A DNA stretch of 64,000 nucleotides from Phallusia mammillata (GCA_003260075.1 QLIY01000456.1:58651-122650), one strand, 5' to 3'; positions 1 to 13,900 are shown, counted from the first letter of the stretch. Notes: generated by a model from the letters alone, not told the origin. Numbers and translations are program-made.

Positions 1-536
1 TTTTGTAATTATATGACAATAATGATGCAAAAACAATACGGACAAAACTTTTTGGGTTAAGGCTAAAGTTGGTTAAGCTTGTCCTTAAGAATCTAAAAAT
101 AACCAGTATGTTTGTTTCCCATAAATCCGCACAAACGCGCATGTGGGGACCCATTCGTTTTTGCTTGCAAAAACAATCATATGTGTAGATCAAATGATGT
201 GTATAGTAAATTGGTAAATTTTTACTGTTACCAAATCGCATGTGCATATGTGTGGGGACCCATTAGATTATGCTTGCAGAAACAATTAGGTTATAAAGTG
301 CCAGGAAAAAGATAGGGACCCAATTAAATGTAGGTGCCAAATATATATCCATTATGAATATAGTAAATGGAATATGTGATACATCATTAAATATGATGTA
401 GTATGTATAACCCGGCAATATATAGGAAAACCACTATTCTAGTTTTTAATTCCAGCAGTGTGATATGCACCTGGACTAAATAAAAAAAATGTTGCCACTA
501 CTAGTATAAAGTAAGAATTGTTTTTTTTACACACAG
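1..536. other. 5' flank of the lectin receptor; dispersed repeat
   Basis: No exon recognised. Two diverged copies of a motif built around 'ggggacccatt' followed by 'tgcttgca' lie at about 139-175 and 248-290. A related stretch occurs at about 58105-58190, so this is a dispersed repeat. The missing signal-peptide exon of the downstream receptor may be here or outside the window; I could not find it. Confidence 0.5.
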
Positions 537-3500
537 GCTCTAAAGGCCTCAAAGTCCTGCACAAAAATGAAGCGCAGAGACCAGAAGCGCTGCATGAAGT
601 CCTGTGGCATGTGTGATAAATTTGTCAAGCTTCCTTCTACCAAGCCAACCAAACAAGGAAAATGTGCTGTTGGTTGGAAGCTTTGGAATGAGGAGTGTTG
701 GCTTCTTTCAAAAGATTCCATGACCTTTTCAAAGTAAGCATTATTATTTGTAGAGTTAAAATAAAAGTGCTAAATTTGTCTATTGGTCTCAATGCCTTTA
801 AAACTTTGTTGGTGTGTTTTCTTTTCTTCAAAATTTTAGTGTCAGATAAAATATAATTGATTTTTTATGGGCCTGGGGACTTGTCATGCTATTTTGTAAG
901 TGTTATTTGTTTTAATATGACATGCTTTTATTACAATGTCGAACTAGTACATTTTCATATAGACTTATACAATTATGCATAATGTTTGGAGTCATGCCTT
1001 TTACTATTGGCACATATTTTTTATAGTGCAAAAAGATGGTGTGAAAACAACAATGCACAGCTCGCAACCATAACTGATGATGCCTCACAGGCCTGGGCGT
1101 ATACCATGCTTGCTGACGCCAGCGAAAATCCAGACTCAGCTACACAAATTGGAAAGACTGGCTGGATTGGACTGTCTGGTGACAAAAATGCTCCTGGTGG
1201 TACCTACTACGAATGGACTAGGGGATGGTAATTTAAACATTCTTTGTGATGCAAGGCCAATGTGTTACAGAGACAAAGTCTTTATTGGTGACGTTTTTAT
1301 CATGTTCTTAAGCATGTTTTTTTTAAAAAAAGTACAATGAACTAGTATACAGTGTTTCAAAAATTTCCGTTTTATTTTTGCAGGCCTGTTGTATATACAA
1401 ACTGGGGTCGTGACCAACCTAATGATAACAACGGGACTAATTCGGGTTGTGTTGCAATGAGTGGTCAGACTGTAAGGACACAGATGAGGCGCGGTGGTTT
1501 TTGGTATGACTTGGCATGCAACTCGACATATCCTGCACTGTGTCAGCAAACAAATAAACAACCACCCAAAAATCTAACAATGTATGATGGCAGATGTCCT
1601 TCGGTAAGCTATGATCAGTATAAAATAAGAAGAAATGCTCATGTTTTGACTCTATATTGACTGTATGACCCAAAAGCATAGATTGCTGCACAAATACTCT
1701 TGGTTTGACACCTTACTGCTGTATACCTTGTTGTATTTGTGTCATTAGCAGCAGTGTCCATGGCTGTCTTAGTAGGTCATTATTGTTAAGCACATACTGT
1801 TCTATGATAGCGGTGTTTATTAGAAATGGGCTCTGGTTTTGGTTTGGCTCGGCCCATCCTTAGTGTCTATGGTGGGAATTTAATGGGGCCTGCAGCTGTT
1901 GTTTCGAATTGTTTTGCGTATGGCCCCCATAGTTTGGATTAGGTTTTTGTGTTGTGGCGACTTGCTACTTTACACAAAAGCTCTTCATGGAACTTTATTT
2001 ACCTGTAAAAGGAAATAAACATGGTCCTGACTCCTGACACAACAAAAACCCACAATTTCCTTATATCCCAATATATTTGCTGTATATGCAGAGTACTTCA
2101 TTGTGCGTTTGTTTTGTAGAACAAGTGGCTGCCATGGAGAGAGAGTTGTTACTATTTCCAGCCTGTGACACAAATGGCATCATGGTACAATGCTGACTTT
2201 GACTGTCGAAAGATGAAAGCACAGCTTGTGAGCATCCACTCTCAGGAGGAAGCCAACTTTGTAATGAGAAACTCTGGTGCCCAGTCTCAAGGATTCCTTA
2301 GACTTAATGCGTAAGCTTCTAAAAGTTCAAAAGTGCGACTATTGTCCCAGGATCAAGTTATGGATGTCTGGATAATTAGTGCTGTGTTCTAAAAACGTTT
2401 TGTACCAACTTGTTTGTCACATCGTGTTCTGTATTTTCATTTAGTGCTTTGTTTTACAGGTGGATTGGGTTGTACAGAAGTGTTGGTGATGATGTATTTA
2501 CATGGACTGACGGCAGCAGCATGAATTATGAAAATTGGGCAGATGGTCAACCTTCAAAGGGAAATGGATTTCGAAAGGTCTCATAAGTTTGCATGTTAAA
2601 AAACTTTTTTTTTACTTTTTGTTATCTATTTTTCACACGATAAGGTTGTTTGGTTTACTATTTAAAAAAACTACTTGCTTTTCATCTGACAGTTCTGAAA
2701 TACTTAGTTACAGCGTATTTGATTGAAACCTATTTACCAGGAACTTTGTGTGGAGCTGACTTTCCCTGAAACAAAGTGGAATGATAACAGTTGCAACAAG
2801 ATTGGAATCACGGTGTGCAAGATGCCACGTATTGTTGATACCAAACCTACTCCACAACCGGGCTTAGGTAAACCAAGCAACGTGTAATCGCTAATCTCAA
2901 TTTTATTGCGCATGTAGCAATATATATGGTACTAAACACCTGGCTGGTGGTTCCGTATGTTTGGAATTCGTAGGGCATTCGTGATTTTTGTGTTAAATGT
3001 AAGTCTGAAAATGAAATGCGCATTGAACTGTAGCGTCCAGTACCTGCAGTAATTTTAGGAGTAGGCGACATAGTGTCCTGGTAGAAAATGAAAAGGAAAT
3101 ACTAACTAGGTTAATACATAAAACCAAGAGCTTGGTTTATTTTATTTTAGTATTCCGGACGTTATTGTTTGCACTGTTTAGTATTTTGTTGTATGCTTTC
3201 GCAAACAATATCTAAGGTAGTAAAGGTTTTTGCTTTTATTGTGTTTACCGTATTTTAATGCATACAATACTACCCTATTGAGAAGGATACTAAAATTCGT
3301 TGTGGGGAAGAACACGCGGGTGTTGCACTTGAATATCACGTACTTTTTGTTTTGTATCTCTGCAATGCTTTGATACACACAGCTGTAAACGTTTGTCCCT
3401 TTATTTGCAGCACCTTCGAGCAGCAATACAGTAGGTCTTGCCGTCGGGTTGACCCTCGTCAGCCTGTTACTCATCGTGCTCTTACTCGCTTTGTATCATC

Positions 3501-3673
3501 ATAAAAACAACAACTCAAGGAGCAGTTACTCCCTACATCTCCCATCGGTGTCGTTTCGTGACTTTTTCTCATCAGCCTCATCTGGCCATCGTCCGTTCAC
3601 CGGCACCACAGACACTGACGACCGCAAGGGTCTTGTGTCATGCGACGACGAACCTGCTGACGGCTACAACTGA
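537..3673 (+). CDS. C-type lectin membrane receptor (ShKT-like + 2 CTLD + TM), 5' partial
   Basis: Exons 537-733, 1027-1227, 1384-1603, 2120-2310, 2460-2577, 2741-2867 and 3411-3673 all have AG/GT borders and join in phase to give 438 residues and a TGA stop. Domains in order: a short ShKT-like Cys-rich segment (C-x3-MKRRD-x3-C-x3-C-x2-C); CTLD1 with WIGL, a QPND long-loop motif and WYD in place of WND; CTLD2 with an intact WND next to its last cysteines but QPS instead of EPN/QPD; a Leu/Val-rich transmembrane helix near residues 358-380 followed by HHK; and a Ser-rich tail of about 55 residues. QPND in CTLD1 makes Ca-dependent sugar binding possible there; CTLD2 looks less likely to bind sugar. 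Inferred role: cell-surface recognition or adhesion. No signal peptide is seen because the 5' exon is missing. The tail has no clear ITIM or ITAM. Confidence 0.9.
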
Positions 3674-3915
3674 CTTGCTCTTAACGTCACTGATCTGTGT
3701 GACGTAGGTGCAGTTTGATCTTCGCTCTGAACATTTTCTACCATTCCTCACATGCAAGTTTTCCTATTAGGGAATATGTCATATACGTGCGAATTTATGC
3801 TTTAAAATCAATTTTCTCATCGTTACTACCATCGCATTGCGAGAGGGTATTGCATATTAACACATTTGTGCTATTTTGAATTCGGCGTTGTGCAATTTTG
3901 GCAACAGCCTTGTGC

Positions 3916-3921
3916 AATAAA
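3916..3921 (+). terminator. poly(A) signal AATAAA of the lectin receptor
   Basis: AATAAA lies 243 bp downstream of the receptor stop codon. It is the first clear hexamer in the 3' flank. Confidence 0.6.
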
Positions 3922-3960
3922 TACTTCGACCTACGGCGTGTGCTGCTTTATTCTATTCAG

Positions 3961-4033
3961 GTGGTAGGCTTGTTTAATACAAGCCGCCCGGGGAGGTACC
4001 ACCGCCCACTAAGGTATCGTTAGTGGGATGCCG
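3961..4033. repeat. nested inverted repeats
   Basis: GTGGTA pairs with TACCAC and encloses a second stem, GGCTTGT/ACAAGCC with a TTAAT loop. Directly after it, CCCACTA pairs with TAGTGGG around a short loop. The block is just past the lectin poly(A) signal. It could be a small foldback repeat or an RNA structure; function unknown. Confidence 0.5.
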
Positions 4034-4914
4034 GTTTGCACTGTCTCGTATTGTAACCTACATCAATGCTTTGGAACCAAATGGAATTGGATCAAGGAAA
4101 TGTTTTTGATATTCAATGTTGATGGTCTATTGTGGAATTGTGTTGGGAACGATCAAACTTTACTTTTGACACCGATTACTTAAAACGGTAAGATTAAGTT
4201 CCAGTTGAGCAAAGTCCCGTACAGTTTATAACTAAATCTTTTTTAGCAGGTTTTGTGACCGAGAAGATTTCGTTTACAAGCATGCGTTTGAGCTACCTTG
4301 GTTCTATTCAGACTCTCAAATCAAAAAAAAAATCACAATGCAATTAGCCTAATTATTTCTGGGCATCTTTTAGCCCAGCTCCTTTCTTTACACTAACCAC
4401 TTCCCTAGGTAGCACCTAAATATGTGCCTATGCAGTTGCATCTATTTTTCCAGCACTGAATTTAGCTGTATAGTGTCTATGCATAAGTACTAGGTTTAAT
4501 TAAAAACGAACAAAACAATTAAACGACAAGCAGAAAAATGTGGACATCCGACGCCCGTCCGTCAGTCATCTTTTTGCCATGCACCAATGGAACATCGGGT
4601 GTTTTTCTTTAGCATAAGTATTGTCTGCTGCAGAATGCAGGAGGTAAATAGTGGTGTCTTCTAATTTGACGGTGGTTCGTTTAGTGCAGCGGAAACTGAA
4701 CCATTTGTCCTTGACGCCAGTTTCCATTTCCCTCCCTCGCGGATTGAGTTGTGGTCTGATGTTCTTCGATTTGCGGTGTAAATCCCGGAAAACGTAGCCC
4801 ATGTCAGGGTTCCTGTGAGCAAGTATTTTGTTAGACAAAAAATCTTGTGGTTAGATTTTCTGTTGGGTTACTCAACCTTTGTCCCCAAAAAACAAACTAG
4901 CATATAGTATAATA
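4034..4914. other. intergenic, no gene seen
   Basis: Spacer between the converging lectin receptor and GPCR genes. The only longer frame (4566-4838, minus) has no recognisable domain, no splice-compatible partner and no repeat copy elsewhere in the window. Confidence 0.5.
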
Positions 4915-4920
4915 TTTATT
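4915..4920 (-). terminator. poly(A) signal of the GPCR
   Basis: TTTATT on the plus strand, i.e. AATAAA on the coding strand, 57 bp past the GPCR stop codon. Confidence 0.6.
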
Positions 4921-4976
4921 GCGACTATAAGTAAGAACAAGCGTTCTCTGATACTTACGGAAGCGTGCCACTTACT

Positions 4977-7900
4977 TCATCGCTGCTGCGCGCAGTCTAT
5001 AACCGCCTTAAACAGGAAAAATTGTTGTAATGGACCAAAATAATCGAAACTGGGTTTCATAGGCAATTCGCAAGTGTTGCTACAAATCGAAAATTTTTCT
5101 GCTGAACGTTTATCATCGTTACAAACCAACTTACGAATTCCAACTGTTTTAAAATTTCGCCGCAGTGCTTTTCTTTCCAAGATCCGCGAGACGTCGCTTC
5201 GGAGTCTGCTTAGCATAAATGTGTAGGCTATCGGATTGACGATGCTTGAAATGTACGTTGTCATCTCTATAACCTCAACCACTGTCCCAGCAAGCATTTC
5301 GCCGTAGTATATGCGGTTGTAGTTAGACCCTGTAGAAAATATGCCCGTTTAGTTCGTGTTGCTTACGTTCGGTTTGCCTCATTCATTGCTTTGTGTCGGT
5401 CTTCTGGGCAAATCTATATGGCTATGCTGTTTAAAATTTCCTGTTTGAATCCCGAAGCGACTTCTGTGCCCAAACCTATTCTTCACCATAATTAAAAATT
5501 CAGATCTTTGGGCAAATCGAATATTTCGGTCAATAATTAATCGATATAGTTTTATTCATGTTGTTTAGGTTTCACGGGGTTGAATGGCTTACGTCACATT
5601 TTCGATTAATACTACCAAACAAATCTGTGAAAAAATTATTGTCTTGGCGACGGATTAATATCCGACCACGCACTTCAGAAGGTGCAACGACAATTAGTTC
5701 AGCTAATAACTTTGTGTTGGGTTTAAGCATAGTCTACTAGCTTAAATTGTGGGGACTTCTCTTGTTCACCTACGCCGATATCACAAGTTGGCCAAATTTC
5801 CTCTTTTTGCATATCATTTGCCTCCATATAATGCAATTCTTAGCCAATGGCAAACAGTTTAGTTTAACCTAGTTGTTTGACAAAAGACAATAGTTTTCGT
5901 TGCGACAATAGCTCGTTGAAATTAACGGACGTAACCTTAATATTGTTTTACTTTCGTATGATAACATGTTTCTTCCATGATGTATGTTTCTTGTGATCGC
6001 TTTTTTATTTCCTTTATTAATATAACAAAGTGGACTGGGTGTTGCACAGTCAACACTAAAGTAGCTTACACGATTTAAAGGAAATTTATGTTTGTTTATG
6101 CTCCTTCCAACTGGTATTACAAGCCAAACCACGATTGCAGAAAACTGCAGTCTTTGTGCAGCGCTGCATGGTTATCAATAATACATAAAGCTATAACTTA
6201 CCGCCCTCTGTTATGAAGGTGAAGACAATATACGGTACAGTGGATACCGTCATACTCAACGTAATAATACAGGCGAAAAAAGACGAAGCGTCTCGAGTTA
6301 TTCCAAACGAATGACGTAGGCTCAGTCGGTACCTGGACCCTTCTTCTGTTCTCGAACCGGGCGCAATTTCCGTCTAAATAAAAACGGCCTGTCAAGTTAT
6401 CATTCTTTCTTGGTTTATTCTAGTTACGAGCTCGATGCTAATCATTTTCCATTTAGTTGTCAACAATTTTTAAAAGTTTATTAAAGCACTCTTGTTTCGT
6501 AAGTCGTTTCTTTTAGTAATAGGCTAGTCTGTGTGATCTACACTTTTCCTAATACTTTTTAGCATAAACAAAATATAATGATCCGGTTTAAAAGGCATAA
6601 ACTTGGTTTGGTTGTTAACGTTTTTTCTACTTACAATGTAACAACACAAACATCATCAAGAATATAAAAAAGCGCAATTGTGATATATCCAAAACCAATA
6701 AGTATAGTTAATCCGAACCGACAGGTTGAAAATTAAGACCAACTTATTGTGCTGTGCGCCCAAACACGACGGCCAAGTCGTAATAAAATGCCAGTTTAAT
6801 TTCACGCCTGTCCGATTGTAACTCGAAAAGTCAAATTTTTTCATACGATAGTTTTGCTTTGCATCCGTTTTCAGTTATTTAATGTTTTGTTTTCGATTTT
6901 ATTCGAAGCTTCTTTCTATCTGGGTTGACTTTCAAAACAACGACAACAACATGAAACCTTTAAAGCGTGGGTCTACAGTTATATATAACTTCAGAACGTT
7001 GGCAAATTCTTGCAAAAAAATTCCTACAAACTACTTTTCTTCATATTAGTCACCTACCCTTTGCACAGAAGTCTTCGTACACGTGGTAATAACGTTGCAA
7101 AACAACATAAGACAACATAGGAACGTATTGCAAATGGTAAGAATGATAAGATAGCCTCTTCTTGTCGGTGCCTTTAATACCGAGCAGTCGTAAGCAGATG
7201 GATCCTCTGCAATTTTAAGTTAGTCCGTTACACGTAGCCTATAGTATATTGCATACACAGTGCTGGATTAACCTATAAGCAATATAAGCACGTGCTTAGG
7301 GCATCAAGTAAAGGAGGGGCACCACCAGGGGCGTAGCCAGGGAGGGGCCATGGCCCCTCCCAAATTTTTAAAGTTGTACATTGATAAACTTTAATTTAGT
7401 GTAGTTTCGTCCATCATCATTGTGGTTTCGTCTCTCAACTATGAAAGGAATATATAAATTACCAAAAATGACTTTTGTCACCAAGTTGTAGGCCGAAATC
7501 CATGCATTTTTGATTTATGCAGACATGGAATCAAACAATAAAGCGTTTGGCTGTCCCGTCGAACCACAGTTTGGCAAGTCACGTGTTTGGTAAAAGCACG
7601 CCGAGCGTTAGCAAAAAGTTGTATTAGACAACAAATTATTTGGCCCCTCCCAAAATTTTTGGCTGCCTACGCCACTGGGCACCACAGAAATGGTTTCTAG
7701 GTAAAGTATTAAATCTAACAAAAAACACAACTATATTCAAAATGTAATGAAAATGAATAAGTTCTGTTTATAAAGCGAGAAAATAAAATAACTGACAAAA
7801 GGGATTGATTGTGTGCTATATGACGTAACAAAGTTGCGTTGTTCTGTTTGTTAAAACCTAAAACAGTCAAGACTCATGGGTGCCCAACCCGTCGATCGCG

Positions 7901-10900
7901 ATCGACTGGTCGATCTCGGACTGATATCAAGTCGATCGCGAGGGATTCAGAAAATTATTTAAAATACTTGTTTTGTAATGCGTTTTTAGGGAATGTTGCC
8001 CTACATAGATGACTTTATTGTGAAAGTTATTCATTAGGATTTGTTGAAATGTTCACACCACAAATACTCAGTCGACGCTTTACGTCGCAAAAGTAATAGT
8101 TACGTCACAAAAAAATAGTTATAGTAGTAATGGTTACTTTGTGCCGCTACTTTTTCTATTATCAAGATTAGCATCGGATGAATTATAAAAAAATAAGTTC
8201 AATGCAGTGTAAAAAGTCACACCCAAACCACGATAAAAACGTAAAACAGGGCTCGGAAAATGCTAGTTTTCCTTTGGTAATAGACACATAGTCTTGCATT
8301 ATCTTGTTAGTTTGTATTGGAATGGTAGATCCCGAGAGTTGGACTACCTCAAACGTCGATCTTGAGTCAAAAAAGATTGGGCACCCCTGGTCAAGACAGT
8401 AAGGCAATGCTTAATAGTTAATAGCATGCTGTTTGAAAACATATTCGCGTATGTGGCAAACGTACATTAAACACGACGCTAATACTAGTATGTTTATACA
8501 ATTGGGCAACAGTGCCAGCAGCAAAATTAGGCGTTTTTAATTGAGTTTTGAAGTATTTCTGACATTCTGAAACAAATGTGCAAGTTTAATATCAGCTAAG
8601 CTTATAGTCTATTACCCTTGCTGTATATTATGTTAAAATCGAAATCTCAAAGAGTAATTTTGTTTTACGTTTAAAAATTACGTTTATATTTCGAATTAAA
8701 AATGGTGTGGGGCACCAAATTGTTTTAGTGCTTAGGGCCTCTAATCCGGCCCTGTGCATACAGGGTTGCTTTACTTCAAAACAAGTTGCAATTTCTGACT
8801 TTTTTGCATTGCTTGTGTTTTGTTATGCTATATCTTAACCAACACCCCATAATAAAATGGTTTGCCTTATGGGTTGACCTTTTGACTTAGTAATACTTTT
8901 ATTAAGCCTTGAAGTCCATTGTGTGTTTTTAAGTAAAGTAAATAGGCTAACTGCTAAATAATATTTGCATTTGGATGTTGTTTTGGTTAGACTGGAATAA
9001 TGCAAGAGACGCATAGGCACCGCAGTCTCAAGGTTATTGCCATAATTTGGTTCATGTATAATTTATGCGCTGTCAATTTGTTGTGATGAAATTTCAATTC
9101 GCTTTCAGTTCTGGTTCTATTCCAGCACTGTAAAGCCAACTGCAAAGGTGCTGACTTGATAATGTAAAGGTGCTAGAGTGGCGTGATTGACAAGGCTTTT
9201 ACGAGAACTTGATGGATATTTGTATTAAACCTACTTAACAAAAAAGCCTATGTTGCGAAAGTTTGGAGACGGTTAGTCGTGTAATCCCCAAGAAGGTAAA
9301 ACAGCGTTGTTTGGCCCATGTAGCTTTGCTCCATCTCTTGATTTCAAACCAATTACCAGTTTGGTTGACATAAACTCAGTTGTAAAGCATTTGGTTCCAC
9401 TTACTCTCTTTAACTTCCAAAACAATAATTCCAAACCTAAAGTATTGCTTACCATGTGGATCCACGATCTCGCTGTCCTCTACTACGACGAAGGATGTAG
9501 CGTTGACCGATTCGGTTTCATTGCGATTAACACACTGTGTCAGGCTCGTGTGACAATGGTACTTAATTGGCGCGAGGATGAATCCAAATGTTAAGGTCCA
9601 TATGGCGCCAATTAGTACCCACGTGACTTGCGGACTGCGAAGTGCAGAAGTCTTGTCGAAACACCATTGGGATTTGGGCGGAATGGCTGCGGCCCTTGCC
9701 AGCGCTTGTGTTGAGGTAACTCGGATAACCTGGGTCGTAAAATGTTGTTAAGTTGCAAATCGTGGTTGCAGGTTGATTGCAGTCGATTTTCTTTATTATA
9801 GAGGGTTTTTGACACACAGAGATGTTAGTGTTGTCTGTCCTTCTTGTTAGTGGACAATAAATGTTATTTTTTGCGTTGTTTTTCATATTTTATCGGTTTA
9901 AACAAGAGTGAAGTATGGAGAATACGGATTTGGTTTGATTTTAAATCTAGATTAAACGTTACCACTGGAGCAGGGATGTTCTCCATTGAACGTCGCTTGT
10001 ATATTTGACATTGTGACAACTTACAAGATTTAAAAGCGTCGCACTAGCCAGGGACACGAAAATGCTTCCGTGTAGAACCCCAGTTATCAAGTTTCTCATT
10101 GTTTCTTGAAAGTTTTCTTCTGAAAATCCGAGTCTGAAAACAAAATAAACAATAAATTCAATTTTTGCGTAGACGGAGTCAAAAAATGAAGAACAAGCCT
10201 GTTGTGTGCAGTTTTGTGTTGTTTGATATTTCACTTCATGGTTTTGCTGAAACTGACGATGACATTTCGACTTATTATCTATTCCCATAGCCTTTGGTGG
10301 GATTCAGCCGGTTATCCTGTGGTTCTGGTTTATTGTGCATAGCTTTGAATGTTCACCGAATATTGACTATACGGTATCATATGGATCACCAGATATTCAT
10401 TTATTAAATTTTGTGTCGCCTGTATACCCAAACTGATCGAATTTTGATATAGTTTATCAGTGTAACTACAAAGATGACATTCGGACGGAGACATTACCAC
10501 ATTGTCGACAATTGTCAAGAAGCGGGCGCTTATCGACGTTTTTTCAGCTTTCAAAACATGCCCCATGATTCTGTCCTGTCACGGAGTAACTTACATTCAC
10601 TTTAATGGAGTCAAATTTAGCCAATGGTCTAGGCCAGTGGTTCTCAAACTTTTTATTGTCGGGGCCAAATGGTATTTTTTTAAGTGTGTAGGGAGCCGCA
10701 AAAAAAACGAAACCTTGAGAAAATCACTGAAGAAGATGACTTTGAAAGCTAAAATAGCAATGTTTGGTGGTTTTCTGAGGTCTGGTGCGAGCCGCAGAAT
10801 AAGTAGTTGGGAGCCGCATGCGGCCCCAAAAACCGAGTTTGAGAACCACTGGTCGAGGCCCAAATGCTGAGGTTCAATTTGCATTGATTTCGGACAAATT

Positions 10901-13900
10901 ATGCTGACCGACACGCTAATATTGTTTGGTCGTTATTGAACGAGTGAAANAAAAATGGTGTGGGGCACCAAATTGTTTTAGTGCTTAGGGCCTCTAATCC
11001 GGCCCTGTGCATACAGGGTTGCTTTACTTCAAAACAAGTTGCAATTTCTGACTTTTTTGCATTGCTTGTGTTTTGTTATGCTATATCTTAACCAACACCC
11101 CATAATAAAATGGTTTGCCTTATGGGTTGACCTTTTGACTTAGTAATACTTTTATTAAGCCTTGAAGTCCATTGTGTGTTTTTAAGTAAAGTAAATAGGC
11201 TAACTGCTAAATAATATTTGCATTTGGATGTTGTTTTGGTTAGACTGGAATAATGCAAGAGACGCATAGGCACCGCAGTCTCAAGGTTATTGCCATAATT
11301 TGGTTCATGTATAATTTATGCGCTGTCAATTTGTTGTGATGAAATTTCAATTCGCTTTCAGTTCTGGTTCTATTCCAGCACTGTAAAGCCAACTGCAAAG
11401 GTGCTGACTTGATAATGTAAAGGTGCTAGAGTGGCGTGATTGACAAGGCTTTTACGAGAACTTGATGGATATTTGTATTAAACCTACTTAACAAAAAAGC
11501 CTATGTTGCGAAAGTTTGGAGACGGTTAGTCGTGTAATCCCCAAGAAGGTAAAACAGCGTTGTTTGGCCCATGTAGCTTTGCTCCATCTCTTGATTTCAA
11601 ACCAATTACCAGTTTGGTTGACATAAACTCAGTTGTAAAGCATTTGGTTCCACTTACTCTCTTTAACTTCCAAAACAATAATTCCAAACCTAAAGTATTG
11701 CTTACCATGTGGATCCACGATCTCGCTGTCCTCTACTACGACGAAGGATGTAGCGTTGACCGATTCGGTTTCATTGCGATTAACACACTGTGTCAGGCTC
11801 GTGTGACAATGGTACTTAATTGGCGCGAGGATGAATCCAAATGTTAAGGTCCATATGGCGCCAATTAGTACCCACGTGACTTGCGGACTGCGAAGTGCAG
11901 AAGTCTTGTCGAAACACCATTGGGATTTGGGCGGAATGGCTGCGGCCCTTGCCAGCGCTTGTGTTGAGGTAACTCGGATAACCTGGGTCGTAAAATGTTG
12001 TTAAGTTGCAAATCGTGGTTGCAGGTTGATTGCAGTCGATTTTCTTTATTATAGAGGGTTTTTGACACACAGAGATGTTAGTGTTGTCTGTCCTTCTTGT
12101 TAGTGGACAATAAATGTTATTTTTTGCGTTGTTTTTCATATTTTATCGGTTTAAACAAGAGTGAAGTATGGAGAATACGGATTTGGTTTGATTTTAAATC
12201 TAGATTAAACGTTACCACTGGAGCAGGGATGTTCTCCATTGAACGTCGCTTGTATATTTGACATTGTGACAACTTACAAGATTTAAAAGCGTCGCACTAG
12301 CCAGGGACACGAAAATGCTTCCGTGTAGAACCCCAGTTATCAAGTTTCTCATTGTTTCTTGAAAGTTTTCTTCTGAAAATCCGAGTCTGAAAACAAAATA
12401 AACAATAAATTCAATTTTTGCGTAGACGGAGTCAAAAAATGAAGAACAAGCCTGTTGTGTGCAGTTTTGTGTTGTTTGATATTTCACTTCATGGTTTTGC
12501 TGAAACTGACGATGACATTTCGACTTATTATCTATTCCCATAGCCTTTGGTGGGATTCAGCCGGTTATCCTGTGGTTCTGGTTTATTGTGCATAGCTTTG
12601 AATGTTCACCGAATATTGACTATACGGTATCATATGGATCACCAGATATTCATTTATTAAATTTTGTGTCGCCTGTATACCCAAACTGATCGAATTTTGA
12701 TATAGTTTATCAGTGTAACTACAAAGATGACATTCGGACGGAGACATTACCACATTGTCGACAATTGTCAAGAAGCGGGCGCTTATCGACGTTTTTTCAG
12801 CTTTCAAAACATGCCCCATGATTCTGTCCTGTCACGGAGTAACTTACATTCACTTTAATGGAGTCAAATTTAGCCAATGGTCTAGGCCAGTGGTTCTCAA
12901 ACTTTTTATTGTCGGGGCCAAATGGTATTTTTTTAAGTGTGTAGGGAGCCGCAAAAAAAACGAAACCTTGAGAAAATCACTGAAGAAGATGACTTTGAAA
13001 GCTAAAATAGCAATGTTTGGTGGTTTTCTGAGGTCTGGTGCGAGCCGCAGAATAAGTAGTTGGGAGCCGCATGCGGCCCCAAAAACCGAGTTTGAGAACC
13101 ACTGGTCGAGGCCCAAATGCTGAGGTTCAATTTGCATTGATTTCGGACAAATTATGCTGACCGACACGCTAATATTGTTTGGTCGTTATTGAACGAGTGA
13201 AATGCAATTACCCCAGATCACTCAATCCATCTTTGAATTATTTAGGCAATTGGATAAACTGACGGCAATTCCCGACTGTGAGATGTGCGCTTAATCACTT
13301 GTAGCGGACCAAGTACAAAAATAGCTTTGGTAAAGCTCTAAGCTACACGAATAGTAACTTACGTCTGCAAAACCAAACTTACCCTCCGTCAACCACCATA
13401 TTAAGAAGCCAAATAATTCCATGTAAAAGTAGAATGAAACCGTAGAGCAGGTCTGCAGCAACTAGGGATAGAAGATACCGATAGAGATTGTGTTGTCGAG
13501 TAATGCTTGTCCAGTTTTGCAGAAGAGCTGACATGACAACCACGTTTTCTAAGCAAAATAATAAAATGAAACGAGTACTATTGCGTTTAAACCAGCGCTC
13601 TTTGCAACTGATTAAATTGGATAAGTGAATTTTTAGTCGGGCTGTAACATTCAAAATGCACACAACTTAAATCTGTCACACGAAGTTTGCCCTGTATTGT
13701 GATTAATATATGTAATTCTTTGATACGTTTTTGTTTGTATTACCTGCTATACCTTAATTAAACTTGATTGAAAATTGAACCATGTGATATTTTAAATCTG
13801 ATTTTACGAATGCCAGATTAACGCAAAAATCAATGGTCATCTTATACACGTTGCTTTCCAATTTTAATTCTTTTATGATAGAATTATACACCACAGCCTT

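Larger units (their letters stand above)
7258..8754. mobile_element. hAT-like element, 1.5 kb, host of two nested insertions
   Basis: Ends are CAGTGCTGGATTA and TAATCCGGCCCTG, imperfect inverted repeats, flanked by an exact 8-bp target duplication TGCATACA (7250-7257 and 8755-8762). There is no transposase. It lies in the GPCR intron between the TM4 and TM5 exons. Confidence 0.85.
10951..13202. repeat. second copy of exact 2,252-bp duplication
   Basis: Begins directly after N at 10950 and continues into unique sequence at 13203. The junction and identity fit two overlapping contig ends placed side by side. Confidence 0.95.

Noticed and set aside
3411..3673. Possible ITIM in the lectin receptor tail (SSYSLHL)
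   Set aside because: The third residue after the Tyr is His, not Leu, Val or Ile.
6065..6150. Hydrophobic minus-strand segment (AIVVWLVIPVG) that could be a GPCR exon
   Set aside because: The TM6 and TM7 exons join in phase without it and already give seven helices.
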